64,000 bases of DNA from positions 10,974,001-11,038,000 of the forward strand of contig AP026539.1 of assembly GCA_026075535.2 (NCBI GenBank). The letters run 5' to 3'. A program made the position numbers and the translations under genes. The notes beneath the pieces are model-generated. The model searched no databases. It saw only the letters and a list, made by a program, of their open reading frames with translations, and was not told the origin of the DNA. Each line of letters opens with the position of its first letter. Position 1 is the first letter of the stretch. The DNA is from Tricholoma matsutake (Eukaryota; Basidiomycota; Agaricomycetes; Agaricales; Tricholomataceae). Below are positions 47,501 through 58,227 of this stretch, piece by piece.

Positions 47501-48356
47501 AGAGAGAATGAATCAGGAGTTGGAGCAGTACCTACATATGTTTGTCAACTACTGACAAACCAACTGGCCCGAATGGTTGGCAATTGCTGAATTTTCCCAC
47601 AATAACAAATTCCATTTGGCTACTTGTATGTCACCCTTTTTCGTGAATTATGGATATCATCCTCGCATGGGAGTAGAACCCAGAAGGGAAGTCAAAGTAC
47701 AGTCGGTAGAAAATTTTGTATCTAAGATGCAAAAGGTACAAGAGGAAGCAGAGGCGGCATTGAAGAAAGCACGTGATGACATGATGCGACACGCGGATCA
47801 TACTCAAGCACATGCTCCAGAGTACAAAGTTGGTGACTTGGTATGGCTAAGTACCAAGGACCTGAATATTCCACGACCTTTGAAGAAACTTACCGAGAAA
47901 CAAGTTGGCCCATATGCGATCTCTAAAGTGATCTTGCCTAATGTGGTAATGCTAAAATTACCCCAATCATTCAAGATTGATCCCGAGATTAACGTATCCC
48001 GCCTACGCCCTTACTGCCTGCCCACTATTCCTGGCCAACAAACTACTCCGCAACCTCCAATAATAGTAGAAGGTGCTCCAGAATACATAGTTGAAGAAAT
48101 TCTAGACTCACGTCTTCGATGGAACAAATTGGAGTTCTTAATAAAGTGGAAAAACTATACCGACAAAAATAATTTGTGGGAACCCGAAGAGAATTGTAAC
48201 CGAGCGCGTAACGCAATCACCCAATTCTTTAAGCATAATCCGAATGCTCCACGTCACATTGCGAGAATGGTGTATGAGGGGATGAAATTCCGGCCTTACC
48301 AAAATTTCACAGAGGGGACAAACATAATATTTTCTCACCTGGAAGTCGAGGCATAA
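44537..48356 (+). pseudogene. G2 pol: protease, RT, RNase H, integrase, chromodomain
   Basis: Protease LLDSGPTGLF and IIGCPWLWKHNPEIDW; a Lys-rich spacer; RT with PYPLPLISEIIDK, KLDLRWGY and the catalytic FIDD (IIFIDDILIF, instead of the usual YMDD); RNase H with ESDASNFATGAVL; integrase zinc module (LHHNT...H, CDMC), Asp in SVDFITGLP, Asp in ISDRGPQF, Glu in MNQELEQY; chromodomain YIVEEILDSR, FLIKWKNY, NLWEPEENC. TGA stops at about 44660, 45376, 46212, 46482, 46980 and 47553, each in place of a likely Arg. One frameshift near 45828. Natural stop TAA at 48354. Confidence 0.93.
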
Positions 48357-48367
48357 AAGGGGGGTAA
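48353..48367 (+). promoter_or_regulatory. G2 polypurine tract
   Basis: AAAAGGGGGGTAA directly before TGTTAGG of the 3' LTR; overlaps the pol stop codon. Confidence 0.85.
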
Positions 48368-48768
48368 TGTTAGGAAACCACCCCATTACCTAATAAAATT
48401 TCATTTTATTTTATTATGTCGAATTATGCTACATGATGCCAAATGATGCTACACTTTGATAGCATGAGAATTTTATTTCGCACACATCAAAATGTATGTG
48501 CATGTATGAGTGCGTCGGTAACAACAATGTACAATATGTGTAACATAGTATATAAACCCTAAATATATGCCTAGGGGACCCCAGTTGTGTTCTCTTAGGT
48601 ATTCCACCTATGCTTTTGGTGTGAAAGGCCTTTGTCAACAAACTTACCTATTAATAACCCCTCGCATCAAAACCATCAATTCCCCCATCATGAGCGCGGA
48701 TCCCGCCCCCTTCTTGTAGAGAGAACCTGCACAGTCTTAGCTAGCAGATAGTGGGTGTCGCCCTAACA
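48368..48768 (+). repeat. G2 3' LTR
   Basis: 401 bp, same length as the 5' LTR. Differences from it concentrate in the last 100 bp, where this copy often keeps CG and the 5' copy has TG or CA. Confidence 0.95.
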
Positions 48769-49430
48769 ACTAGAAAGGGTGAATATAACACATGATGAAG
48801 AAATAATAAGAAAGAATAGCTAAAAGCAGACTGTCCTTGTTATAAATTGCATAAAACATCGGAAACTGCTTTGAGCGGATTGTATGCATGCACATGCAGT
48901 TGAAATGTGTTCGATATACTCGAGATAGTGTCCCATGTGTCCAGCATGCGTCCAAAGATTGTTCAAATAGGAAATACTGTGTCCAAAGATGTTTTTTGAG
49001 GTTCGAGGTTTTTCGAAGATTTTTGAAGTTTCTTCGGACTTTGTTTGTGGCCCGAAATCAGTGCGATATTGTTCAACAATGGTAGGGGATACCTCTGGCA
49101 TGTGTGCGATGACCATTTGGATAGCAATATAGTGTCCAATGTCGATTTTTGATCTTCAATGATTTTCGAAGTCAGTCGAGGAAATATCGGACTTGTTCAA
49201 AGGCCGATATCACTGCAATATTGCTCGAAACTGGTTCGGAACTCATCAACAATGTTCCAAGTGTATATCCTGAGCTGTACAAAGGTCGGGGGAATTGTAT
49301 TATGGCGGATGAAGAATTTTGAGGTGTTGCAAAGAATTTCAAAGCATTTTCGTGACTTTGTAGAGGTTCATAGAGCTTTGACAACAATCATAGATGTGTT
49401 TTCTGAGCTTGAACGACAAGGTGGACCTAT
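48769..49430. other. unassigned insert right of G2
   Basis: Begins with the G2 duplication ACTAG. Rich in TTTTCGAAG/TTCGGAC phrases like the left flank. No gene. Confidence 0.45.
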
Positions 49431-49434
49431 CAAT

Positions 49435-49919
49435 GTGGGCATAGTGGTGGGCATTGACAGAGTGGTGGTGGTGGTGGTGGAAGGAGGCAGAGGAGGGGGG
49501 TCAGCAATGGTGGTAGTGGTGGTTGATGTAGGCAGGGTGGTGTGGAAGCTATGGGAATACCAACCTGCGAGCAGGGGTTCACAGTGGTGGGTGCAAAGTG
49601 GGTGGGCGGGACGTCTTGGTGTGGTCTCATTAATGTTGTTATAACATAATTAGAACCTAGAAAAGAAAAGAAAAGATTAGTTAATTCAAAAAGAACATTA
49701 AAAGAACATACCTAGGGCACAAACGACATCTGTCATCATTTGTGCCCAATGTGTTTTGGTGGCAGCGTTTGGTGGCACTATCCAATGTGGGGGATGTGGG
49801 CATAGTGGCGGGTGTTGATGGAGTGGTGGTGGTGGTGGTGGAAGGAGGCAGAGGAGGGGGGTCAAGGATGGTGGTAGTGGTGGTTGATGTAGGCAGGGTG
49901 GTGTGGAAGCCATGGGAAT
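49435..49919 (+). repeat. direct repeat in H2, 361 bp apart
   Basis: 49435-49558 and 49796-49919 are near-identical (GTGGGCATAGTGG, a (GTG)n run, GTTGATGTAGGCAGGGTGG). The block between them repeats 41660-41860. This may be an internal duplication of H2 or a gene-conversion product. Confidence 0.75.
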
Positions 49920-50294
49920 AGTAAACCAAGTGGCACCACTTTTTCATTTGGGTGTGCAAACATGACTACATGGTCCATGCCCAACCTCAGGGTATATAAA
50001 CCCTCACTATTTATGCTTCTTTTCCTTGGGTTCATCCAATTATGATTTTATTTTAGTTATTATATCATTTGATTATAATTAAATTACATCTACTTACATA
50101 GAGTATAGTATGTAGACTGAGGGTTGGTTAGAACTGGTTTTAATTGGTCTCAAATAAATACTTGATTCAACACAACCGTAACCACTAGACTCACAGAATG
50201 AGGGCAACTGCAACTGCAAAAAGACCAAACTGCAGTTCAGTTTGGTCCAGTTTCAACTTTTTTCTGGTTTGATGAACTGGACCTTCAAACACTA

Positions 50295-50549
50295 ATTGGA
50301 AATGAGGGAATTTCATCTCTAGGCAGTGCTGCTGACAGGAGGTGGGCTATGATGCAAGGCAGCTGGGAAAGGCAGCAGAAAACAATCAGAAATCTGGTCA
50401 GAAGAATCAGTCTTGACAGTATTTCCCCCTTAATGCTGAGCCTACAAGGCACATGAAGGTTTGAATCTGAATCAGGAAATTTTTTTGTTGATTTTGTTGG
50501 GGTTCCCAGGTCTTCCTACAACCACCACCACTATCACCAAAACTTCAAC
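50295..50549. other. spacer, probable promoter of the coiled-coil relic
   Basis: Starts with the H2 target duplication. No gene or clear TATA. Confidence 0.35.
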
Positions 50550-51327
50550 ATGTCCTCCCTCCCCTCATACACAGAAAGAATAGGGGCCCTCAAGGCTCAA
50601 CAAGACCAGCTGATGGAGGAGCTCTGACTGGAGGAGGAGGCAAGAGAGGCAGAGGAGAAATGAGCCATGGAAGAGGCTGCCAGAGTGGAGGCAGCTAGAG
50701 TGGAGACAGAGAAGAAGGCCACAGAGGAAGAGTGGAAGAAGGCAGCTGCCACCAGAAAGACAGAGAAGAAGCAGAAAGCTGGGGAGGTGGAGCCCAAAGA
50801 GGCTGAGGGGAGCACCTCCCCCAAAAAGAAGGCAAAAGGAAAGGCATGGGTGGAGGCTGCAGAACCCAAGACTCCTGTGTGGTTGCAGGCCATGATTTCA
50901 TGTAAACAGTGAGTCCTTTTTTCTCTTGTTAAGTACATTGCTGACTTCTACTAGATGTTCGAATCAAAAGTTGTTGTGTTTCCAGACAGGGACCCAGAGT
51001 TGCGCATGTGAGGAGGTGGTGTGGGAGAGGCAGTAGCTTCCTGCAGGACCTGGGCTGGTGGCCAATGAGGGGGTGATGGAGCTGTTGAGGGAGTTGGTGG
51101 GGGTGGTGTAGGGGGTGAAGACAGAACTCTGGGAGCTCCAGGAGCTCCAGGTCATCAGTGAGGGAGTGATGGGGTTCCAGGACTCAATGTCAGATATCCA
51201 AGGGGCTATGGATCCAGAGTGGAGGCAGGGGTCTGAGGAGGAAGAGGAGGAAGAAGATGAAGAAGAGTTAGGAAGAGGCAGGGAGAGCTGCCAGGAAGTG
51301 GAGGGTGAGGAAGTGGGGGAGGAATAG
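50550..51327 (+). pseudogene. acidic coiled-coil protein relic
   Basis: ATG at 50550: MSSLPSYTERIGALKAQQDQ, then long Glu/Ala/Lys helix (EEAARVEAARVETEKKA), Lys-rich KTEKKQKAGEVE. TGA at about 50625 and 50661 replace likely Arg codons. A GTGAGT donor near 50911 suggests an intron; the second part (LWELQELQVISEGVMGF, ending in a Glu run) closes with TAG near 51325. It resembles coiled-coil proteins often found beside gypsy elements in mushrooms; function unknown. Confidence 0.45.
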
Positions 51328-51423
51328 GGATCTGGTCAGGATCTGATAATAGATTTCTTTTTCTTTTTGTTTAGTTTTCTTTTGTTTGTAATGAATGAGG
51401 TTTTGATTTGGAATGAAGGAGTA

Positions 51424-52312
51424 TTAAGTGGAAAGAGGTCTGGGTTTCTCTCTGTAACAAGTGTGAAAGTCTATAATGAGTTCCAGGGCATGATCAAGTT
51501 CTGTGGCTGGAAGCCAGGAGGTTTCTTTGTCAGATCCTTGGTAACATTCCCACCACACAAAATAGAGTAACTTGCATCAGCGATGGTTGTCAATTTTGGA
51601 GTCAAGGATTTCCAAAATCTTGTACTCCAGTTCATCATCTACAGTGCCCAGAGGAGGTGGAGGTTGGATACAATTAGGAATTGTGTTAGGAGTGTCTTCT
51701 TCCAGTTGGGAGAGATGGAACACAGGATGGACAGCCCAGAGGTGATCCAGAAGCCAAAGGTAACCAAGTGAGTGAGTACCCAGATGGGCAATGATTTTGA
51801 AAGGACCATAAAACTTTTCTGAGAGTTTCTTGGAGGGTTGGGTTGTGTGTAAGTGTTTGCATTTAACAAAAGCATAGTCTCCAATTTTGAAGTCAGGAGT
51901 GGGAGCCTGCATTTGTCTGCAGGACCTTGATAGTGCTTCTGTGCTTCTGTGAGTTGTTTCTGGAGTTCCTGGTGGAGGTCATTGAGGTTGACCATAAAAT
52001 GGTGAGTGCATTGCAAGGATAGCTTGTTCTCCAGGAACACTGTGATGTTTGGGTGGTAACCCTTGTTGGCAAAGAGTGATACTCTGGTGGAAGCCGAAGG
52101 CACATTGTTGGAAGTGATTTCCCCCAAAGGTAATAGTTGGGACCAGTTATTCTGGTGGTAGTTGCAGAGAATCTGCAAGTACTGTTCAAGATCTGGTTGA
52201 GGTGTTCAGTCTGTCCATTGCCTTCTGGATGATAACCTGAAGTGAAGTGGATCTTCATGTCCAGGGCCTGTCCGAGAGAGTGGAAAAAGTGGAAAATGAA
52301 CTTGGAACCCTG
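51424..52312 (-). pseudogene. G3 pol remnant, integrase core end and chromodomain
   Basis: Reads KIHFTSGYHPEGNGQTEHLN, then FANKGYHP, then KIGDYAFVKCKHLHTTQPSK and HPVFHLSQLE, ending in a chromodomain (LEYKILEILDSKIDNHR, TGA at 51577, then SDKETSWLPATEL) and TAA near 51424. Frameshifts near 52185 and 51900. A different gypsy lineage from G1, G2 and G4. The left edge joins directly to H3. Confidence 0.85.
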
Positions 52313-52320
52313 GTTGCAGG

Positions 52321-55013
52321 TAGTGTTTTAAGGTTCAGTTCAGTCCAGTTTTTTGACCTCTAAGGAGGTTAACCAGGACTGTAACCAGTCTGGACCAGCA
52401 CCCCAAGTCAGTCAGACCATAACCAAACCAATTAGGACCAGTCCTAATCAGTTTGGTCTACTGTTTCAACCGGTTTTTGAGTCCAATTATATAGTAAATC
52501 AAATTATTTACATTCACACCCTGTGAGCAGGTGCTTGCAGCAGTGGGGTATAGCTAGAGAATGAACAAATGAAAAAGAAACAGAAAACAAGAATGAAGAG
52601 AGAAAAAAACTGCCCCACCCTCTCACATTTGTAGCAAGGGTGGGGGTTCTGGTGTTCTTGCCACTGTTCATTGCTACCATTTGCCATCCCCACTGTTCAT
52701 TTCCTCATTGTTTGTCATCACTGCTGTTGGTCATTGCTGCCACTTGTTGTCCCTGCCATTTGTCATCATTTCACCCTCCCATCCACCCTGAAAGCAGGGG
52801 AAGAAATAGCCCCACCGTCTCGCATTTGTAGCGAGGGTGGGTCCTGCTGCCATTCATTTGTTCATTGTTCCCTGCCATTTGTTGTTCCCCACTGTTCATT
52901 GTTCCCCATCATTGGTTGTTCCCTGCTGATCATGGTTCCCCACCATTGGTTGTTCCCTGTTGTTGGTTGTTCCCTGTTGTTGGTTGTTCCCCATTGTTCA
53001 TTATTCCCATCATTCATTGTTCCCATTGTTCATTGTTCCCCATTGTTCATTGTTCCCCATTGTTCATTGTTCCCCCTCATTCATCATCCCTCCTGGTCAT
53101 CATTGTCAGCACCTCCATACCTCCCTACAAGCAGTGGCTTGCAGGCAGGGTGGTGGTGCTATGTGATGTGGCATTGGCAGTGGTTGTCACTGGACAGAAA
53201 AGGGCCCATGGCCACCCTGTGAGCAGACAGCAGCAGCGCAAGGCTTGTGTGTGTCATTTGGTGGGTGGGCAATGTTGTAGTCAAGATGCAAGAATCTAAA
53301 AGAAAAACATTTAGTTAGTAAAAGAAACAACTGAACTAATAATATGAAAGACTTACACTGGGGCCCAAACGATGACTAGTGTTGGTCAGGCCCCTGCCTT
53401 GGGTTTGTTTGTTTGGGTCATGGTGTGCATGTCATTGGTGGTGAGTGCACCAACTTTGCGTGATGCAAGCAAACATGTCAACATGTGATGCAACAACATG
53501 TATTATGTGTTCATTTACTGTGAACAAATATGTACAACTATGGCAACATATATAAGTCCCACCAATTTGTGTGGCATCCCCCCTTGTAATTAGTTTATTA
53601 TATACAATATGTACATTAGTTTATTGTTTCATAGGGTATATAATCTAAGTGTAAAAAGACTGGTTGTAACTGGTTACAACTGGTTTTATAACAGTTTTCA
53701 AATGTTTTCAAAACAAGTTAACCAGTAACTGAACTGTGGTTTCAGTTATTCACTTTTTCAAAAAAGAAATGGACCAAACCAAAGCATGGACCATGGTGAT
53801 AGGTTGTCTCCTCGGCTCAAAGGCTGATTCACCATTACAACCACATTCTAATCACATTGGCTAACTCCTACAATGTCCCAGATGCAGCACGACCCAGTCT
53901 ATTGATCGCAATATCATATCGACTGCGTTGAAACATCACCAGCAACATTGATCGTACCAAGAAACCACATCGCACAACCTTAGGATTACCTTGAGAGCCC
54001 CTAAGATCCCTCTAAACGACCATCGAACATCCCTGATCAACTTCGAACAAACTGCAACTGCAATCGAACATCGTCGACCATCATCAAGCATTATTGATCA
54101 ATATCGAGAGACTATGAGCAACATCAGGCACTGCATTTGTTATCTATATGGTGGAATACCATGTGCCAGGAGGTATTCCAACTCATGCTCTAACCTGCTG
54201 ATAATAGGTCAGCCTCGTTTCAAGTCCCTATCGCGTACAGAACCCACTGGACGGATTATTGCGAGACTTAGCATGGTTTATATACAAAGGACAGTCTCTT
54301 TTAGTTCTTTCCCTTTATTACTCCTTCATCATATGATATATCTCTTTCTTGTTCGGATTCCAGTCTCATTTTAGCCTTGTGTTTTAGCTCATATCTTTTG
54401 CCTCATGTTCTACACATGTTTCTTATACCATTTTAGGAAGTTTCTCTTAAAACATATAAAACTCTGTAGTATCTACTTGGGAATACAAGAAATTGTCTTC
54501 ACATATCACCTTGTATAAAGTTCTAAGCATTCAATCTATCCTCAAAACAATCTAAGCTTCTACAAGTTTTCTCCATCGATGAGAAACCTCTGCGATCATT
54601 GTCATCCTCAATCCTCTTATCATTAGCACTAGTAACCATTCCGACACTTCCTAGCCATTGGCTATAGCCTTTGTATACTATTGATCTACCAAAAGGTCCT
54701 CAGAATTCACACATCGACCATTGACAATAAACATTGTTCGCCATCGATATTGTCAATTGTCCTCGATATTGATCGATACACCATCGGACCATGCTAAACA
54801 CCTTCCTCTCTGATAGAACTACCTCCATGACTAGTACCAACTAGTTGTCTTCTCATTGGTCAGACCACGAACATTCGGAACGTCTTGCACCCTTCCTCTG
54901 ACTTGCACAAATATCATTGGTTGGTGGTTTTCCCAGGTTGAGTATCATCAACAGTTTGGTCTGGTTTGGTCAGGTTCAGTCTTTGGTCCTATGGACTGAA
55001 CCTTGATACACTA
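52321..55013. mobile_element. hAT-like non-autonomous element H3, 2693 bp
   Basis: Starts TAGTGTTTTAAGGTTCAG and ends CTGAACCTTGATACACTA; exact 8-bp duplication GTTGCAGG on both sides (52313-52320, 55014-55021). Deleting H3 and one duplication restores the G3 integrase reading frame (HGVPSHVTCNQGSKF). The interior has hairpins and many TTCCCCATTGTTCAT-type repeats at 52860-53080. No transposase. Confidence 0.92.
52860..53080 (+). repeat. TTCATTGTTCCCC-type minisatellite in H3
   Basis: About 15 imperfect copies of a 12-18 bp unit around TTGTTCCC. Variable length; no coding meaning. Confidence 0.75.
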
Positions 55014-55021
55014 GTTGCAGG

Positions 55022-56003
55022 TGACATGGGAAGGAACACCATGCTTTGAGAAGACGTGCATGATGAACAGGTTGGCAAGTTCTTGTGCAGTGATTTTGTT
55101 TACTGTGGGGATAAAGATGCCTTGTTTGGAGAGTCAGTCTACAATAACACAGATGGCAGTGTGTCAATTGGAATCAGATTCTGATTCAGGTAATTGTTTG
55201 ATAAAGTCCATTGAGATCAAGTTCCAAGGTCTTTCTGGGACTGGAAGTTGCTTCAGGAATCCGTAGGGTTTGTGTTGGGGTGACTTGGAGTGTTTGCATA
55301 TGGTACAAGACTTGCAAAAGTCCTGCACAAAGGTGCAGAGGTTGGGCCAAATGTATTCACAATGGATTAGTTGGAGGGTTTTGTTTTGTCCGAAGTGGCC
55401 TGATAGAATATGGTCATGCTTGTACTGCAAGACTTTAAAGGTCCATGACATCTGGAACATAAATCTGGTCAAAGTGGTGGAGAAGTCCACTGTTGTCTGG
55501 AGACCAATTTGGAGTGGATGGTGATGGAAGGTGTGAGGAGGAGATGGGATCAAGAGGAAGTGAGGATTGGATATCATTGTGGAGTTTCTCAATATCCATG
55601 GGAATGGCTTGTCGAATGATAGGTGTAGCAAGGAAAGTGGCTCAGAGGGAGGATGTGAGTTGTTCTTGGATAAAGACAGGATGGAAATTGCTCAGGTTTA
55701 CAGAGGCAAAATCACTATTTCCCCCTTTGTGGTAGATGTCCCAGTGTCTAGTGAGCACATTGGGTTTTGCCCCTAGCTTTCCAGGGTGGAAGTGAATGGT
55801 GAGGTTGAGCTGTGAGAGGTATTCTGACCACCGAGCTTGTCAACAGGTAAGGAGTTTCCTGGTGCTGAAGTATTCCAGGTTTTTGTGATCTGTGACCAGG
55901 TTTCTGGAACCTTTCAGGTACTGTTGCCAGTGTTTGAAGGCTTCAAATATAGCCAAGAGTTCCTTGTTGTGGGTGTCATAGTTTGATTCAGCCAGGTTGA
56001 AGG
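55022..56003 (-). pseudogene. G3 pol remnant, RNase H end and integrase start
   Basis: RNase H part NYDTHNKELLAIFEAFKHW, VTDHKNLEYFS; integrase zinc module HDHILSGHFG and CKSCTICKHSK; first catalytic Asp in ISMDFIKQLP. The second catalytic Asp is replaced by Asn (VTCNQGSKF). Several frame changes. Continuous with 51424-52312 once H3 is removed. Confidence 0.85.
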
Positions 56004-57093
56004 TAGGGCACGGCATGGGTAACCCTCGGGTATATGTCCTCATACCCTTACCCGTACCCATGAACACCGTACCTGCATTGGTACAGGTACAGTGTTACCA
56101 TGGATTTCCATGGGTTACCCATGGTTATATGTGGGTTTTGAGAAGAATACATATTTTAATAATTTATTACACTAAACTAAGTTAATAGAAACCCCCTCGC
56201 TCACATTTGGAGCGAGGGAGGGGGTGGTGGACCTATTCTAATAAATAAATTACATTAAATTAATATAGAAAACCCCCCCCCCCCCTCCACATTTCGAGTG
56301 AGGGAGGGGGTGGTGGTGCCTGTGGTCAATGAAAACAAAACAAAAAACCCCCCCTCTTGCATTTGGAGCGAGGGAGGGGGGTGGTGCCTGTAGTCGTTGA
56401 TCCCCATTTTCACCCCACAAGCAGTTGCTCATGGCAGCAGTTGGGTCCTCGGGTCCTCCTTCTGGTCATCATTGTCATTCCACCCACTATCCACCCCACG
56501 AGCAGTTGCTCGTGAGGCTGGGGTGGGTGGTGTGCCATCATGACATGGCGGCGTTGGCGTGGGGTTGTTCCATGTGAACTCCTTGTTCCGAGGGAATTCC
56601 AACCTAGGAAATGAAAGAAACAAAATAGTTAGTTTACGAAAAAAGAAACAAACAAAAAAAAAAACTTACCATGGGCCCAAATGATGCAATCACATTGTTT
56701 GGGCCTGGGTGACATGGCACTGTTGGGTGTGTGTCGTTAGCTGTCGCCATCCATCGTTATCAGTAGTTTAGAACCTGAAAAAGAAGAAACATAATCAATT
56801 AGTTTAAAAAAACAAGAAATGAAACACAAAAAAACTTACTATAGGCCCAAATGATGATTCACATCATTTCAGCCATGCTATGGTGGTGGTTGGATCATCG
56901 TATAGTTTAGAACTAGACATGTCATGACTATTCAACAAAGTCAGATGATTACTCACCTGACCAAAATCTGGGTACCAGCATACCCTCACATACCTGTAAC
57001 ACTGTGGAAAAGGGTACAGTGTTGCCTGGGTATGGCAATCCCATACCTGTGACCAGAAACACATGGTGTTACCCATACCCATGCCATGCCCTA
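56004..57093. mobile_element. element H4, 8-bp duplication, 1090 bp
   Basis: Ends TAGGGCACGGCATGGGTA and TACCCATGCCATGCCCTA; duplication GTTGAAGG at 55996-56003 and 57095-57102, with one extra A at 57094. It splits the G3 RNase H after HSHSFNL. hAT-like by TSD length and TAG start, but a different family from H1-H3. It shares the internal hairpin types with them. No transposase. Confidence 0.85.
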
Positions 57094-57094
57094 A

Positions 57095-57570
57095 GTTGAA
57101 GGAGTGTGAGTGGAATGCAACCAGATGAATTTTTCCATCTGGAGTATAGATGGAAAGGATAGCTGCAAGTGCATAGTCTGAAGCATCTGTTTCTAGGATA
57201 ATGTGGGAGTCCAGAAGCCACTGCATGAGTACTAGGGCATGGGTGAATTCTTCTTTTAGTTTGTTGAAAGCTTCTTGGCACTTCTTGCTGAAGTCCCATG
57301 GGGCAAGTTTCTGGGTAAGTTGGGTGAGAGGGATGACAATGTCAGAATAACCATGGATAAAGTGTCAGTAGAAGTTGCAAAATCCAAGGAAGGATTGAAT
57401 ATCCTTAACTTTTTGAGGTTCGGGCCAGTCAAGGATGGTTTTGACTTTGTCTTTGGACATCCAATGTCCATCCAGTGAGAGGATGAAGCATAAGTATTCC
57501 ATGCTGTCTCTGTGGAACTCACATCTCTGCAGAGCAGTGTAGAGGCCATTCTTTCAGAGTCTCCAGAGAA
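57095..57570 (-). pseudogene. G3 pol remnant, RT thumb and RNase H start
   Basis: KNGLYTALQRCEFHRDSMEY, LDGHWMSKDKVKTILDWPE, IQSFLGFCNFY, LETDASDYALAAILSIY. One or two frame changes and TGA before KNGLY. The RT palm with its YxDD motif is absent: sequence changes abruptly near 57570 to the leader of another element. Confidence 0.85.
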
Positions 57571-57735
57571 CTTCTGTTAAGGGCGAAGTTGTATCAGTAC
57601 CAAGATGAACCTGGCTGTGGTTCTGCTTCTCTTGGTGGTCGGTTTGGGGTTTGTCTAGACCTGGGTTGCTGTGGTGTGTATCGAGACGTATTGCCTACAC
57701 CTAGGTAGGTGGGCTAGCAGATAGTTTAGATCTTA
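57571..57735 (-). pseudogene. leader and gag N-terminus fragment of a G4-like element
   Basis: Next to the LTR, in minus sense, come the palindrome CACCTACCTAGGTG and a short frame (SRYTPQQPRSRQTPNRPP) resembling the G1 gag start (SFRQSPDRPPT). So the LTR at 57736 is followed on its left by a 5' leader, as if it were also a 5' LTR. Truncated at about 57570 against G3. Confidence 0.6.
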
Positions 57736-57778
57736 TGTTAAGGGTGAAGCCTCAACTACTCGATCTAGTCAATGTTGT

Positions 57779-57913
57779 TCAACAAGGTGCTTCCTCGATG
57801 AGTTGTTTGGCACTAGTCTTACTTGGAGCGTCTGACGTAAGATTGGTAGTGCACTCTAGCAGGGCTTCTGCATAGAGTCGTTCAGGTTCATGCACTAAGG
57901 GGCTTCCTTAGTG
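57779..57913. repeat. array of four covarying hairpins in the G4 LTR
   Basis: Hairpins start at 57779, 57816, 57853 and 57893 (spacing 37, 37, 40). The last has perfect 8-bp arms CACTAAGG and CCTTAGTG around GGCTT; the third has ACTCTA and GCAG arms around GGCTT; the first and second carry mismatches. Same spacing, loop and LTR position as the G1 array. Confidence 0.7.
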
Positions 57914-58073
57914 GTTTCAAGTAAGTTCATGAGTTGCAAGTTAAGGCTGTTAATTGCCTAGATCTAAACTAAGGACATCCCTACTACAAGTCGCAGTACT
58001 TATACTAGAAGGGAGGTCCCTATCGTCCAATTGGAATGGTAGATGCGTATCAAGTAATAATAGAAAGAATAAG

Positions 58074-58227
58074 CCTCATGCCTTGCATGAGGTGTCTGAT
58101 GTCAAGGAATGCTGCGGCACAGCATGTCAGGGAACAATAAGAAGTAAGCCTCATGCCTAGCATGAGGCGTCTGATGTCACGGATCTGATGTCAAGGATCC
58201 GATGTCAATCATGAGAGTCCGACATCA
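58074..58227. promoter_or_regulatory. G4 U3 palindromes and bZIP-like boxes
   Basis: Two palindromes with arms CCTCATGC/GCATGAGG (58074-58092 and, extended, 58148-58168) and five TGAYRTCA-like boxes: 58097, 58172, 58186, 58200 and 58220. The repeated box resembles CRE/ATF sites bound by bZIP proteins. The region appears partly duplicated relative to G1. Confidence 0.5.

Larger units (their letters stand above)
42550..48768 (+). mobile_element. Ty3/gypsy chromovirus G2, complete with both LTRs
   Basis: Two 401-bp LTRs (42550-42950, 48368-48768), exact 5-bp duplication ACTAG on both sides (42545-42549, 48769-48773), leader, gag, pol and polypurine tract. Coding capacity is complete in outline but broken by TGA stops and two 1-nt frameshifts. 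The LTRs differ at 15 positions (3.7 percent): 14 transitions, all at CpG-derived dinucleotides, and one transversion. Confidence 0.95.
41430..50294. mobile_element. hAT-like element H2, expanded by nested insertions
   Basis: Begins TAGTGTTTGAAGGTC and ends GACCTTCAAACACTA; an exact 8-bp duplication ATTGGAAA flanks it (41422-41429, 50295-50302). Its own sequence is at about 41430-41885 and 49430-50294; the middle is foreign and includes G2. The two H2 parts share a block (41660-41860 with 49568-49790). No transposase seen. Confidence 0.85.

Noticed and set aside
52860..53222. 183- and 144-residue frames in H3
   Set aside because: Translations of the TTGTTCCC minisatellite; overlapping frames are all open because of the repeat.
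57571..57584. Second LTR end (TGTTAAGGGCGAAG)
   Set aside because: Matches the G4 LTR start for only about 14 bases and then diverges; it could be chance or the deletion breakpoint.
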